Shown: piece after piece, positions 20,068-29,856 of the stretch
Position numbering within the stretch: the stretch's first letter is position 1
Layout: each line of letters opens with the position of its first letter
Origin: Takakia lepidozioides
Taxonomy: Eukaryota > Streptophyta > Takakiopsida > Takakiales > Takakiaceae
Assembly: GCA_030704615.1 (NCBI GenBank)
Contig: CM060731.1
Location: 66,878,756-66,942,755, forward strand
Direction: 5' to 3'
DNA length: 64,000 bases
Notes under the pieces: generated by a model
Databases searched by the model: none
What the model saw: only the letters and a program-made list of their open reading frames with translations
Told to the model about the DNA's origin: nothing
Program-made: the position numbers and the translations under genes

Positions 20068-21307
20068 GGAGTTGGGGCATTTTGGGGTGCGACGCACTCA
20101 TAGTCTACTGCAGGGGCAGTATTGGTGGCGTGGTATGCACACAGAGGTGCAACAATTTGTGGCTAGGTGCATGGTGTGTGACAGGGTGCGTGCTTCATTC
20201 AACGCCCCTACTCCACAATTGCACCCTCTTCCGATCATGGGATTGGGCTACAGGTGGAGTCTTGACTTCGCAGGGCCGTTGCCACTGACCATGCGCCACA
20301 ACAAGTACGTGTTGGTGATGGTGGAGCACTTCTCCAAGTGGATTGAATTGGTTCCATTGCCTGATAAGGCTAGTGAGGGAGCTGCGTATGCATTCCTGGA
20401 TTGTGTGCTTAGCCGATTCGGTGCTCCAGCTGAGGTACTCACGGACCAAGGGAGAGAGTTCTTGGGGGAGTTTCAGGCTTTGTGTGACAAGGCCTTGATA
20501 GACCACCGCACCACTTCTCGGGATCATCCTGAAGCCGATGGCTTGGCAGAGAGAGTTGTTCAGACAGTAAAGAGGGGTTTGCGCAAGTATGGCTTGCAGA
20601 AGGGACACCTAGGAGATTGGGACCTTCAGTTACCCTGGTTAGCCATGGGCTACAGGTTCAGCAAGCAAGCATCACTTGTCCTCCTTCTCACCATACTTTC
20701 TTCTCTTTGGCCGAGAGCCGGATTTGCCTACATCCATTCGCAGAGAAGCTGCTACAGTTCTAACCTTGACGATCCGGACGTGTGGGCACGTGCATGTGAG
20801 CAGCGTGCAGAGTTGTTCAAGAGAGTCATGCCCATGGCTTTCGAGAACCTTGCCATTGCACAACACCGTGATACGTTGAGGTATGCTACCATACGTGGTG
20901 GGGGCTATCGTCCTGGGGTTCGGAGATTCAACCCTGGTGACTATGTCTATCTGCAGCAGACTGCTCCTACGACCCTGGATGTGACTGCAGGACGTGTTAT
21001 TTTGAGGGTTCGAGAGGTCTTGCCCTCAGGCGTCTTGGTCTTGGAGGGTCGGGATGGCATAACTTGGAAGGACCATGTGCGTAATTGTGCGCCATGTCAC
21101 CTTCCGAATGTTGATGGCAGGATTGACCCAAACCTGGTAGTGGTATCTGCAGGTTTGAGGTGCATGTTGTGTGGGTCTGCTAAAGGGGCAGCCACCATGC
21201 TGGTGTGCGATGCTCTAGATGCTCTATATGGTTGGCATATGCTTGACTCCACCTCTTGAGATGGTTCCGGATGGGGATTGGTTATGTCCACATTGCATTG
21301 GATAGTG
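19994..21307 (+). pseudogene. int: Integrase with PHD-finger-like C-terminus, copy 1
   Basis: The HHCC zinc domain reads HEELGHFG...CMVCDR. The DDE core shows WSLDFAGPLP, LTDQGREFLG and HPEADGLAERVVQ. Two nearby indels distort about 25 residues near 20680-20760. Past the core, instead of a chromodomain, is RCMLCGSAKGA, MLVCD and GWHM in one frame. After a ~5-nt deletion near 21240, another frame gives CLTPPLEMVPDGDWLCPHC. Together these are the zinc-ligand order of a PHD finger (C-x2-C, C, H, C, W-x-C-x2-C), although the fourth ligand is Leu. The integrase would insert cDNA; PHD fingers usually read histone H3 tails, so a targeting role is inferred. Confidence 0.85.
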
Positions 21308-21551
21308 GGAGTGGATACAACCATGGAAGGCTAACAAGAAACGCAAGGCCCAGCTACTAGGAGACCTTGAACACACGAGGTCCTGGCTCAAGTTCACAGA
21401 TTGCAAGATGGCGACTAACGATGGGGCTACTCTTGTACCCGGCCTCTTGGTCTATAGAGTTTGAGTACAATAGGGACAGTGATAGAGGACTTAGTACGGC
21501 TGTGGCTATTACATCTTGTAGCTATCTGGAGGTAGAGGGACCTATCCACCA

Positions 21552-21565
21552 GCTAGGGGGGCGAT
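21552..21565 (+). promoter_or_regulatory. Probable polypurine tract
   Basis: GCTAGGGGGGCGAT lies directly before TGTGGCAG, the start of segment B1. The same tract precedes segment B in copy 2 (26719-26732, minus). A polypurine tract normally primes plus-strand DNA synthesis at the exact start of the 3' LTR, so this argues that the LTR starts at TGTGGCAG. Confidence 0.6.
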
Positions 21566-22003
21566 TGTGGCAGACTACTTTATTGTGCATATATGTGTGG
21601 TGTGGTTTGGACAGCGATGTAGTTGTGTAGCGATATGTATGCGCACGACAGCTGTCAAGTTAAATAAGCACAGTGTGAAAACAGCTAGAATAAAACTAGT
21701 TATTTGTATTTAACACTTGGATTTAGGTCAAGTGTTAAATCAGGTGTCAAGTTTAGTTTGACACCTGGTCCGTCTTATCTTCACGAGAGCGGCAGTCGCG
21801 TGGCTCATCTTTCTCGAGTTGAGCCTGCGCGACCGAGCTCCTGCATGCGTTTAGATCTGAGTGTACTCATGATGGGAGTGTAGGTTGTTGTGGGGTGGAG
21901 TCCCCATAGCTTGGGGTGCCCCTGGCTCGACTTCTATTATAAAGAGTGATAGCGATGGATTTCATATGTTTTGTGTCAACAATGTCTCTATGCTTGTTTA
22001 TCA
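21566..22003 (+). repeat. Presumed complete 3' LTR (B1 + GC + A2), copy 1
   Basis: It runs from TGTGGCAG just after the purine tract to TTTATCA: 438 bp with TG...CA ends. It consists of B1 (85 bp, to 21650), the dinucleotide GC and A2 (351 bp, from 21653). The B/A junction is the perfect palindrome GACAGCTGTC. Promoter-like TATTATAAAG lies near 21936. Confidence 0.75.
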
Positions 22004-22004
22004 T

Positions 22005-22089
22005 TGTGGCAGACTACTTTATTGTGCATATATGTGTGGTGTGGTTTGGACAGCGATGTAGTTGTGTAGCGATATGTATGCGCACGACA
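22005..22089 (+). repeat. Terminal segment B2, copy 1
   Basis: This is 85 bp identical to B1 and joined to the end of A2 through a single T. It forms the outer right end of copy 1 (GACA at 22086-22089) and is followed by the GCCT target duplication. The A2/B2 join looks like an end-to-end LTR junction, as found in two-LTR circles. Confidence 0.85.
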
Positions 22090-22125
22090 GCCTCATCACA
22101 TTGAAAAAGGGTGACAGGAGCTCTA
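22090..22125 (+). pseudogene. LINE part A, continuation after gypsy copy 1
   Basis: This begins with the GCCT duplication and reads ITLKKGDRSS in frame with the LINE fragment ending at 10377. It stops at about 22125 (GAGCTCTAG), where the inverted RT segment begins. Confidence 0.8.
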
Positions 22126-23110
22126 GCTTAGTGGGAGCTTGAGGGAACTTGGCTACCCAAAGAAAATTGCGCATCAGAGCCTTAATTCTGCATATGTATT
22201 TGCTTCCAGGGACCAGACCAAAGCAAAATACCAGACTGATGCCAGCAGGATTTGATTAAGCACGAGGGCTCTCCCTGCCAAAGAGAGCATGCTTGAGCTC
22301 CCAAAAGCCAATCTATTGCGTAGCTTAGAGAGAACAGGTTCAAATATCTGCTCCTCTGTGAGACCAATGCCCATTGGGAACCCGAGGAGAATATGGGATG
22401 AGCCTGGTTGGAGCCAATTGAGTCCAATATCTTGCCCCCACACGGGTCCATGACATTTGGAAGCATTGGGTGGCAGCTCAGTCAAAAGCCCTACAGATTT
22501 ATTCCAATTGACCTTAAGACCTGAGGCTAAGCAAAACAACTGCAGAGCTTCCCTGGCTCTCACTATATTTTCCGGGCTCTCATTGTTCAGCAGCAGGGTG
22601 GTGTCATCTGCATACATGGACAGCTTAACAGATGAACCGATAGCGAGCTTAAGGCCAACAATGTCCTGCCTTGCATTCAGATAATGACCAAGCGCATCAG
22701 CTGCTATGAGGAAAAGATAGGGGGCTAGGGGGCATCCCTGCCTCATTGATCTGAAGAGAGCAAAGGAGTTAGAGATTGCTCCATTTATCATGACCTTGCT
22801 GGATGCAGAGGTAAGAAGAAGCCTAACCCAATCTGAGAAAACCGGCGGCATCCTCATCTTGTCCAAGACCTTGTGAAGGAAGCTCCAGTCCATATTGTCA
22901 CAAGCTTTTTCAAAGTCTAGCATGAGGATAGCCAAAGGCTACTCAGATATTTTGGCCTATTGACAAGAACCAGGTTATCCAAATTCATCCTTCCCTTAAG
23001 AAACCCGGTTTGCTCCTGTCTTATAATTCAGGATAAAATTGGCTGAAGTCTTAAAGCCAAAGACTTAGCTATGATTTTGTAAGAGGTGTTTAGGAGTGTA
23101 ATTGTGCGAT
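22126..23110 (-). pseudogene. LINE reverse transcriptase core, inverted segment B
   Basis: Read on the minus strand this gives ITLLNTSYKIIAK, IIRQEQTGFLKGR, the catalytic DFEKACDNMDW, RQGCPLAPYLF, YADD (LSMYADDTTLL) and the end of the RT with RNFLWVAKFPQ. Frames are interrupted upstream of 22935 and near 22174. Turning the segment round joins its start to KKGDRSS (part A) and its end to GGLG (part C), both expected in plant LINE ORF2. It is therefore the missing middle of the same LINE, inverted in place. Confidence 0.85.
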
Positions 23111-24982
23111 AAATTTAGGGGCCTAGGCACCTTCACTCAAATGGCTGCTTCATGGCCCACCAAAAAACAAGGGTAAGGGATCCTCTGCTTGGAACTCCAT
23201 TTGGGTTGCTTGGATTGCAATTAGGCCATTCTTGTCTCAAAAGAGGCCTGCCTGCTTTGAGGAAGCCATTCGTCAGCCATTGTTTGGAAACCCTATCTTG
23301 AACAATGCTGAACTCACTTCCTTTAGCAAGAAATGGGCTACATGGGAATCTAAGGGGCTCTCCCATGTAGCAAATGTATGGGTCCAACAAAGAGACTTCA
23401 TTGCACCTCACATCCTCTCCTCGCTCCTCTCAGCCTCTTCCATCCGCAACGGCTGGAATCTTGTCAAGCAAGGGATCTCATCAGTTGCTACCCTGCTACA
23501 GGGAGGTGACACTATTGAAAGTAGCCTTCAATGCTGGTTGGGTGCCTTTTCTAGCCAGGCCTTCACAGCCATCCTGGCATTGGAAAAGGAGGGCTCTAAT
23601 TGGCTGGGACTTGTGTTCAAAGCATCATCGGAGGGCAGTCTAGAATTTGTTGGTGCAGGAGCCCTGCCCAGTGCAGAAGCTTTCAGGATCAGAGTGATAG
23701 AGATTGCTACGGGATCGCCAGATCCCAAACCCCCTCCTGGAGATGAGATCTGTTGGGCCAAAAACATATTCCTCCTCTAGTTCCATCGCTTCCCTCTTAG
23801 CAAACCGCAGCTGGACCCTGGGGAATGGACATGGAAAGATGCGAAAAAAACCCCATTTCTAGGCTATAAAGTAAAATTTGGTTATAAGCTCTTGTTGGGA
23901 GACTCTTGCTTTGATGCCAAATGGAATACCGAATATAAATCTCAACAGCCAGGGTTGGAAAAGGATCTGGAAAGATATCTGGGCCAAGCACAGAGCCTCG
24001 AAAGTGAGTGCCTTCCTGTGGCAAATAGCAAATTTATAGGATACTGCCAGTGGCCAGCATGATCCCTGCCCTGAGTCCAATTTGTGTTTCATGCCCTGCT
24101 ACATTGTTAGACCGCCTCAAGGGTGTGGAATTTCATCAATTCTTTCTACTCCAAGTGGATGGTTCCGCCGCCCATCCCGGACAACCTGCTGCTTCTCAAC
24201 CTGCAGAATGGGGCCTTATGGAACACATGTCCAATATGGGCTAATTTGAGAGCTTACTCTCTCTGGGCCATCTGGGAAGCTAGATGCAAAATGATGTTTG
24301 AGGGAAGAAGGCGAAGCATCAAAGCAACCCTTTGTAAAATCTATATAGATTTGGTGACTGAGGGACATAAGGCTTGGCGGGTATTGCTTGCAGCTTCCAC
24401 CAGGTGTAATGAAGGGAGGAGGCAACAACTGTTCTCGGACTTCGACATCACCTGGGCTAAAGACAGCATCATCTGCACCAGGATCTCTGACACTAGAGTC
24501 ATTTGGAATGACAACATCCCTAGGGCTTGGCAAATCGTCTGCTGACTCTGAAGCACCGGATATCAATGGAGACACCAGAAACTGAGCTCTTACAAATCAA
24601 AGGTGCAGTTGGACTTTGGAGTGTAGAGCAGGAAAGGGCAAGAAATCACTACCTAGACTTGGGTGATAGATTGCAACGGTACACCCCATCTTGTGTTTGT
24701 GATAGTGTCTGTCATCTAGCTTGTCCAACGCCAGACTCCCCTATGTCTGCCTTCTCAGATCAGGGCCTACACCCTTTTAGTTCACCACCTCTTCTCCCCC
24801 TTCCCTTCGGTCACTTGGGTGTACCCCATGCGATACGCCTTCACGGCCTTATAAGAGGTTATTTTTTCCTCCCCAGACCCCCATTTTGACTCTCCCCCGG
24901 GATGTATCTCGCGATTTTTACGCGCATATATATAAAGCTTTGAGGCCACCATCCCTCTTTAAAATAATAATAAAAAACACCA
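23111..24982 (+). pseudogene. LINE ORF2 C-terminal part C and 3' tail
   Basis: The plus-strand frames carry the post-RT region of a plant LINE: GGLG at the breakpoint, NPILNN...KKWATWESKGL, KVSAFLWQIAN and a Trp-rich end with YSLWAIWEARCKMMFEGRRR. Several frameshifts and stops are present. The 3' end is marked by TTTAAAATAATAATAAAAAA at about 24957-24976. Together with the pieces at 10040-10377 and 22090-23110 it forms one plus-strand, 5'-truncated LINE. Confidence 0.75.
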
Positions 24983-25069
24983 TAATTTATGTTTTCACTC
25001 AATAGCAAATATTAATAATAAATTAAATGCAAGAAACAAAATACGAAAAGCAAAATTGGACGTGGAATT

Positions 25070-25230
25070 GGAGGGATAAATCTGAAGAGAACTGAATATG
25101 ATGGAATTCAACGTGATAAAACCGAAAGGAACTGAATACAATGGAAGTCATTTTGATAAAACTGAGAGAAAATGAATATAATAGAGCTGAAGGGATAAAA
25201 TCTGAAGGGAACTGAATATAATGAATTCCT
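25070..25230. repeat. Short degenerate tandem repeat (~45-55 bp unit)
   Basis: Four irregular repeats of a GGAACTGAATATAATGGAA / GATAAAAC-type unit, followed by a TTAAAATAATACTAATAATA tail (to about 25268) like that of the LINE just left of it. It is probably the 3' UTR and tail of another short LINE or SINE insertion on the plus strand. Confidence 0.6.
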
Positions 25231-25271
25231 CCCTTTCTGTTAAAATAATACTAATAATAATAATAATGAAA

Positions 25272-26100
25272 TTAGTGCATCACTAAGTTATGAATGAATG
25301 GGTAAAAATAGGCGGATGAGAATCTAGAATATACCAGAACATTGACCAAGTCCTGGTGCTTGAGAAAGGAGGGGTTGAGCTTAAAGAAACCCCTGCCTTT
25401 AGGTCTAGATCCCGGGGCCGTGAATAGAGAGCTGATAAGAGCGTGATCGTAATCCGGTAGCACTAGACCTATACGGAAAGACCTAGCCCATGAAGCGATA
25501 CCACTAGTACAATATATTCGGTCAAGTCTGGCCATTACTAGGTCCGGCGGAGATCTACAATTGGACCATGTGAATCTAAGGCTTCCTTCATTAGGGATAG
25601 AAATGTCCACCAGCCCTACTGAGAGGCACAAAGATTCCCAGGCACTAAGCTCCTTTGGCGCAAGACTAGCAGAAGCTTGGTCTATTCTGTCCATGGTCCT
25701 ATCAGTCATGGTAAAGTCTCCAGCCATAATCCACTGATCTACTTCTGTCATCTGAAGAATTTTGGATTGCAGCATAAGCCAGAAGGAAATCCTATCTGCA
25801 CGACACCATTAGGAGCATAGATATTTATGAAGCCAATTTTACATCCAGAACCAGGAGTAGTGAGAAGGCCAAATTGGGCTCTTCCTACCATCCAAGTTTG
25901 AATATTGGAGATGTGGGCAGCCAGGCTTGGGGAGACAAGCACCGCCGTTCCTCCCCTAGAATTAGCAATTGTTCTATTCCACCAGGCTGAATTGGAAGGC
26001 CAAAATGTTTGACCAAGAGCCTAGACCTTTTTTAGGGGCGGTGTCAGAGCCGATACCCCTAATGTTTCATGACCTAATCTTAAAAAACATCAATAAGAGG
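25272..26100 (-). pseudogene. LINE endonuclease (APE-type) fragment
   Basis: The minus strand shows the start of LINE ORF2, NIRGIGS near 26065. It continues with GGTAVLVSPSLAAH, GFINIYAPN, WIMAGDFTMTD (the GDFN motif), VMARLDRIY and LPDYDHALI (the SDH-type motif). Frames change at least twice. The piece stops after KHQDLVNVL without RT. It is opposite in orientation to the LINE at 22090-24982 and is a separate truncated copy or a rearranged part. Confidence 0.75.
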
Positions 26101-26289
26101 AATAGAGCCCGCGAGGATGTCTCGAAATGATGGCTCTGTGGAGGGAGGTAGGGGGAGGGGGGAGGGAGATCTCTTTTCTGAAGCAGAGCAGCAGGGGAGG
26201 AGCAGTCGCCATCAGAGAAGAGGAGCAAACCTGAGCTGCTGTCTTGAGGGTGAGCTTTGTTACAGCTTGAACCCGCGCATAGATGGATT

Positions 26290-26629
26290 TTAACCAAGGG
26301 GGATAGGTGAAGATCCAAAGTGAGATAGGGCCTGACTTGAGAGAGGGAGAGGGAGTACAGGCAATCCGTAGAGAAAAGAAGAAAGCAGAGGCGGCGATGA
26401 AGGGGAGGGTGGACTGAGTAACATCGGCTTACCAGAGATGGCGAAGTTGATGGAGCATATGGAGACAGCTGAGCCCTCTTGGTGGTCTTGACGTAGGGAA
26501 GGAATCCCACATTTTTTTTTTTTTCCAGGTGGGGGCGACGGGATGGGGGATGGGGTTGTACCGCAGATGGCGTTCACCAACCTGAAACCCGCATATAGAA
26601 CTATGATGTTTCCGTGAAATCCCCCGAGC
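26290..26629 (-). CDS. Unrecognised coding fragment, downstream half
   Basis: The minus-strand frame LGGFHGNIIVLYAGFRLVNAICG is directly continuous with the fragment at 36436-36855 once gypsy copy 2 and one GCTC duplication are removed. It then runs into a Pro/Ser-rich, poly-A-containing stretch that may be the 5' part of the neighbouring LINE. The family is unknown. It may be a real exon or accidental open frame. Confidence 0.35.
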
Positions 26630-26633
26630 GAGC

Positions 26634-26718
26634 TGTCATGCGCATACGTATCGCTACACAACTACATCGTTGTCCAAACCACACCACACATATATGCACA
26701 ATAAAGTAGTCTGCCACA
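26634..26718 (-). repeat. Terminal segment B, copy 2
   Basis: This is 85 bp matching B1/B2 of copy 1 with few substitutions. It follows the same purine tract and ends in GACA, immediately followed by the target duplication. No A segment follows, unlike copy 1. Confidence 0.85.
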
Positions 26719-26922
26719 ATCGCCCCCCTAGCTGGTGGATAGGTCCCTCTAACTCCAGATAGCTACAAGATGTAATAGCCACAGCCGTACTAAGTCCTCT
26801 ATCACTGTCCCTATTGTACTCAAACTCTATTGACCAAGAGGCCGGGTACAAGAGTAGCCCCATCGTTAGTCGCCGTCTTGCAATCTGTGAACTTGAGCCA
26901 GGACCTCGTGTTTTCACTCCCA

Positions 26923-28149
26923 CTATCCAATGCATTGTGGACATAACCAATCCCCATCCGGCACCATCTCAAGAGGTGGAGTCAAGCATCCCATATGACA
27001 TGGCGCACAATTACGCACATGGTCCTTCCAAGTTATGCCATCCCGACCCTCCAAGACCAAGACACCTGAGGGCAAGACCTCTCGAACCCTCAAAATAACA
27101 CGTCCTGCAGTCACATCCAAGGTCGTAGGAGCAGTCTGCTGCAGATAGACATAGTCACCAGGGTTGAATCTCCGAACCCCAGGACGATAGCCCCCACCAC
27201 ATATGGTAGCATACCTCAACGTATCACGATGTTGTGCAATGACAAGGTTCTCGAAAGCCATGGGCATGACTTTCTTGAACAACTCTGCACGCTGCTCACA
27301 TGCACGTGCCCACACGTCCGGATCATCAAGGTTAAGAAGTGTAGCAGCTTCTCTGCGAATGGATGTAGGCAAATCCGGCTCTCGGCCAAAGAGAAGAAAG
27401 TATGGTGAGAAGGAGACAAGTGATGCTTGCTTGCTGAACCTGTAGCCCATGGCTAACCAGGGTAACTGAAGGTCCCAATCTCCCAGGTGTCCCTTCTGCA
27501 AGCCATACTTGCGCAAACCCCTCTTTACTGTCTGAACAACTCTCTGTGCCAAGCCATCGGCCTCAGGATGATCCCGAGAAGTGGTGCGGTGGTCTATCAA
27601 GGCATTGTCACACAAAGTCTGAAACTCCCCCAAGAACTCTCTCCCTTGGTCCGTGAGTACCTCAGCTGGAGCACCGAATCGGCTAAGCACACAATCCAAG
27701 AATGCATACGCAGTTCCCTCACTAATCCACTTGGAGAAGTGCTCCACCATCACCAACACGTACTTGTTGTGGCGCATGGTCAGTGGCAACGGCCCTGCGA
27801 AGTCAAGACTCCACCTGTAGCCCAATCCCATGATCGGAAGAGGGTGCAATTGTGGAGTAGGGGCGTTGAATGAAGCACGCACCCTGTCACACACCATGCA
27901 CCTAGCCACAAATTGTTGCACCTCTGTGTGCATACCACGCCGCCAATACTGCCCCTGCAGTAGACTATGAGTGCGTCGCATCCCAAAATGCCCCAACTCC
28001 TCATAGGCATGCGGCACTAACCGTGCCCGCTGTGTTGGGTGAGTCACAATCCTCATTCGACCATCCTCCCACACTCGGAGCAGGTGTGTCCTCTCCCACT
28101 TGAACCTCTTGGCTCGTTGTAGGATCCGATCCCTCTCCTTGGCAGTCAC
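26923..28149 (-). pseudogene. int: Integrase with PHD remnant, copy 2
   Basis: HHCC domain (HEELGHFGMRR...CMVCDR), DDE core (WSLDFAGPLP, LTDQGREFLG, HPEADGLAQRV) and the C-terminal GPY-like region (RRFNPGDYVYLQQ, GRVILRVREV). About ten residues are missing after HFSKWI. The end jumps from NCAPCH directly to MGCLTPPLEMVPDGDWLCPQC. The first half of the PHD-like module seen in copy 1 is deleted, while the second half, lost by frameshift in copy 1, is clear here. The integrase is otherwise better preserved than in copy 1. Confidence 0.85.
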
Positions 28150-28164
28150 AGTGGCTGCAGTGTC

Positions 28165-29697
28165 TCAGGTGCGGAGGTAGTCCAACACAACTGAATCCTC
28201 ATGTATATCTTTGGCGCCACCTTGCTCATTGCTGGCCTCAGGGTCCTCAGACACTTGATCTACAGTCATCCCTGTTGCAGGTCCAACCTGGCCTTCCGCT
28301 GCCAAGATACACAGAAATGCAGATGCATGCCATCCGGGCACCATCTCCTCGTCCGTCTCACCATGCCACCGAGCTCCAGTGTCATCCTGCTGGCTCGTGC
28401 ATGGATTGCGACTCAACCCATCTGCATTGCGATTGACCAAACCCGGTCGATGCACCACCTGAAAGTCATACTCTTGAAGGATGAGTGCCCACCGTGCAAG
28501 CTTTCCCGTAAGCTTGTCTGACTCCATCAACCCCTTGAGTGGTTGGTGATCCGTGACAAGGGTGAAGAGATTGCCGTATAGATAGCACTTGAAGTGTGCC
28601 ACGGCCCACACTGCAGCTAAGCATTCTCCCTCATATGAGCTATACTTACACTCTGCAACGTTGTTCGAGCGGCTAGCATATGCCACTACGAACTCTCTTC
28701 CCTCATCATCCACCTGTGTGAGCACTGCTCCAAGCCCCAGCATGCTCCAATCTGTATGCAGCTGAAAAGGACGCCCCCTGATAGGTCGTCTCAAGATAGG
28801 CGTCGAGGTCAACTTCGCCTTGAGCTCTTGAAAAGCTTGTTCTTGCTCATCTTCCCACTGCCACTCCTGGTCCACCTTGGTCAGCTTGGTTAGAGCCTTT
28901 GCAATGGCACTAAATCCCTTAACAAACCATCTATATAGTTGCTAACCCCATGAAAGCTCGAACTCGGCTCACATCCGTGGGGCGTGGAACCTGTGCAATG
29001 GACTCTACTTTAGTCTGCTGTACCCCCAATCCTCGAGGATATATCATGTGACCCCGATACTCAATCTGGTTGTGGAAAAACTTGCACTTTCCCGGATGTA
29101 ACTTCAATCCGTGCGCCCTCAAGCGCTCAAATACCCCCTGAAGGTGTCTCTCATGCTCTTCCACCGTAGCACTAAAAATGATGATGTCATCTATGTAGCA
29201 CCGAGCAAACTCCACCCCTGCTAGAATCATGTCCACGACTCTCTGAAATTCTGCTGAAGCGTTCTTAAGCCCAAATGGTAAGAACCGCCACTGGTATAGG
29301 CAATCCTTCCCGCCTCCTTGATCGGCAACTGGTGATATCCGGATCATAAATCCAACGTGCTAAAGACCTTGGCATGCCCAATGGCATCAAAGATCCCCTT
29401 TGGTGTCGGCATGGCATACCTATCGGACTTGGTCTGACAATTTACAGGCCGGTAATCACCGCACATACGTCTCTCCGTCCAATTGCCATAGACATCCTTC
29501 TTGGCTGGCATCACTGTGGCTGAAGCATACTCTCCCCCAGATAGCTCCACCAAACCAGCCTCCCAAAGGTCCTGAGTTCTCAATTGAATCAATGACCTCT
29601 CCATGTCACTGTATCTATAGGGTCTCCGAAAGATTGGCGTGTCAGTAGCCAATTCAATGTGAATCTCTTGACCCTTCAGTGCTCCTAAGTCCTTCAA
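28165..29697 (-). pseudogene. pol: Reverse transcriptase-RNase H, copy 2
   Basis: The RT start has IFRRPYRYS and RMCGDYRPVN. At 29344-29346 the Arg codon of the DLRSGYHQL motif is TGA, and about 40 bp are missing just behind it, which moves the frame for the YIDD region (28931-29347). A second event near 28930 restores the original frame for the RNase H (28165-28875: LHTDWSMLGLGAVLTQ, TDHQPLKGL). The first domain is therefore inactive. Sequence identity to copy 1 is very high across the rest. Confidence 0.88.
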
Positions 29698-29856
29698 ACT
29701 GAAGGCAAAGCAATTCCTGTAAGCCCTCAGGAACCACCGTATACGTCGTCTCTCTCCTCCGGTGACAATGGGTCCAATGTCAGGCTCCCAATTGTCCTCC
29801 GTAACTGCAACCTTAAGTCCAGTTGGCTTAGAGGTAGAGGACGCGTCCCGTGGTTG

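Larger units (their letters stand above)
10378..22089 (+). mobile_element. Ty3/gypsy-type retrotransposon with DNA methyltransferase, copy 1
   Basis: An 11.7-kb element inserted in a LINE with a 4-bp target duplication GCCT (10374-10377 and 22090-22093). Order: terminal segment A1 (10378-10728), 3.2-kb leader with an extra ORF, gag, protease, cytosine methyltransferase, RT-RNase H, integrase, PHD-like tail, purine tract, B1 (21566-21650), A2 (21653-22003), B2 (22005-22089). A1 and A2 are both 351 bp and about 99% identical; B1 and B2 are identical. The outer ends are TGTC and GACA. The RT-RNase H-integrase order defines the Ty3/gypsy group. The polyprotein is broken by several frameshifts, so this copy is not autonomous. 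Confidence 0.93.

Noticed and set aside
20940-21307. Chromodomain at the integrase C-terminus (chromovirus)
   Set aside because: No chromodomain aromatic pattern is present; the residues fit a zinc-binding PHD-like module instead.
10378-22089. Tyrosine-recombinase (DIRS/Ngaro) element, suggested by split direct repeats
   Set aside because: The element encodes a clear HHCC-DDE integrase and shows target duplications; no tyrosine recombinase frame was found.
22090-24982. Twin-priming (5' inversion) of a LINE
   Set aside because: The inverted block lies between two correctly oriented parts of the same LINE (A on the left, C on the right), so it is an internal inversion.
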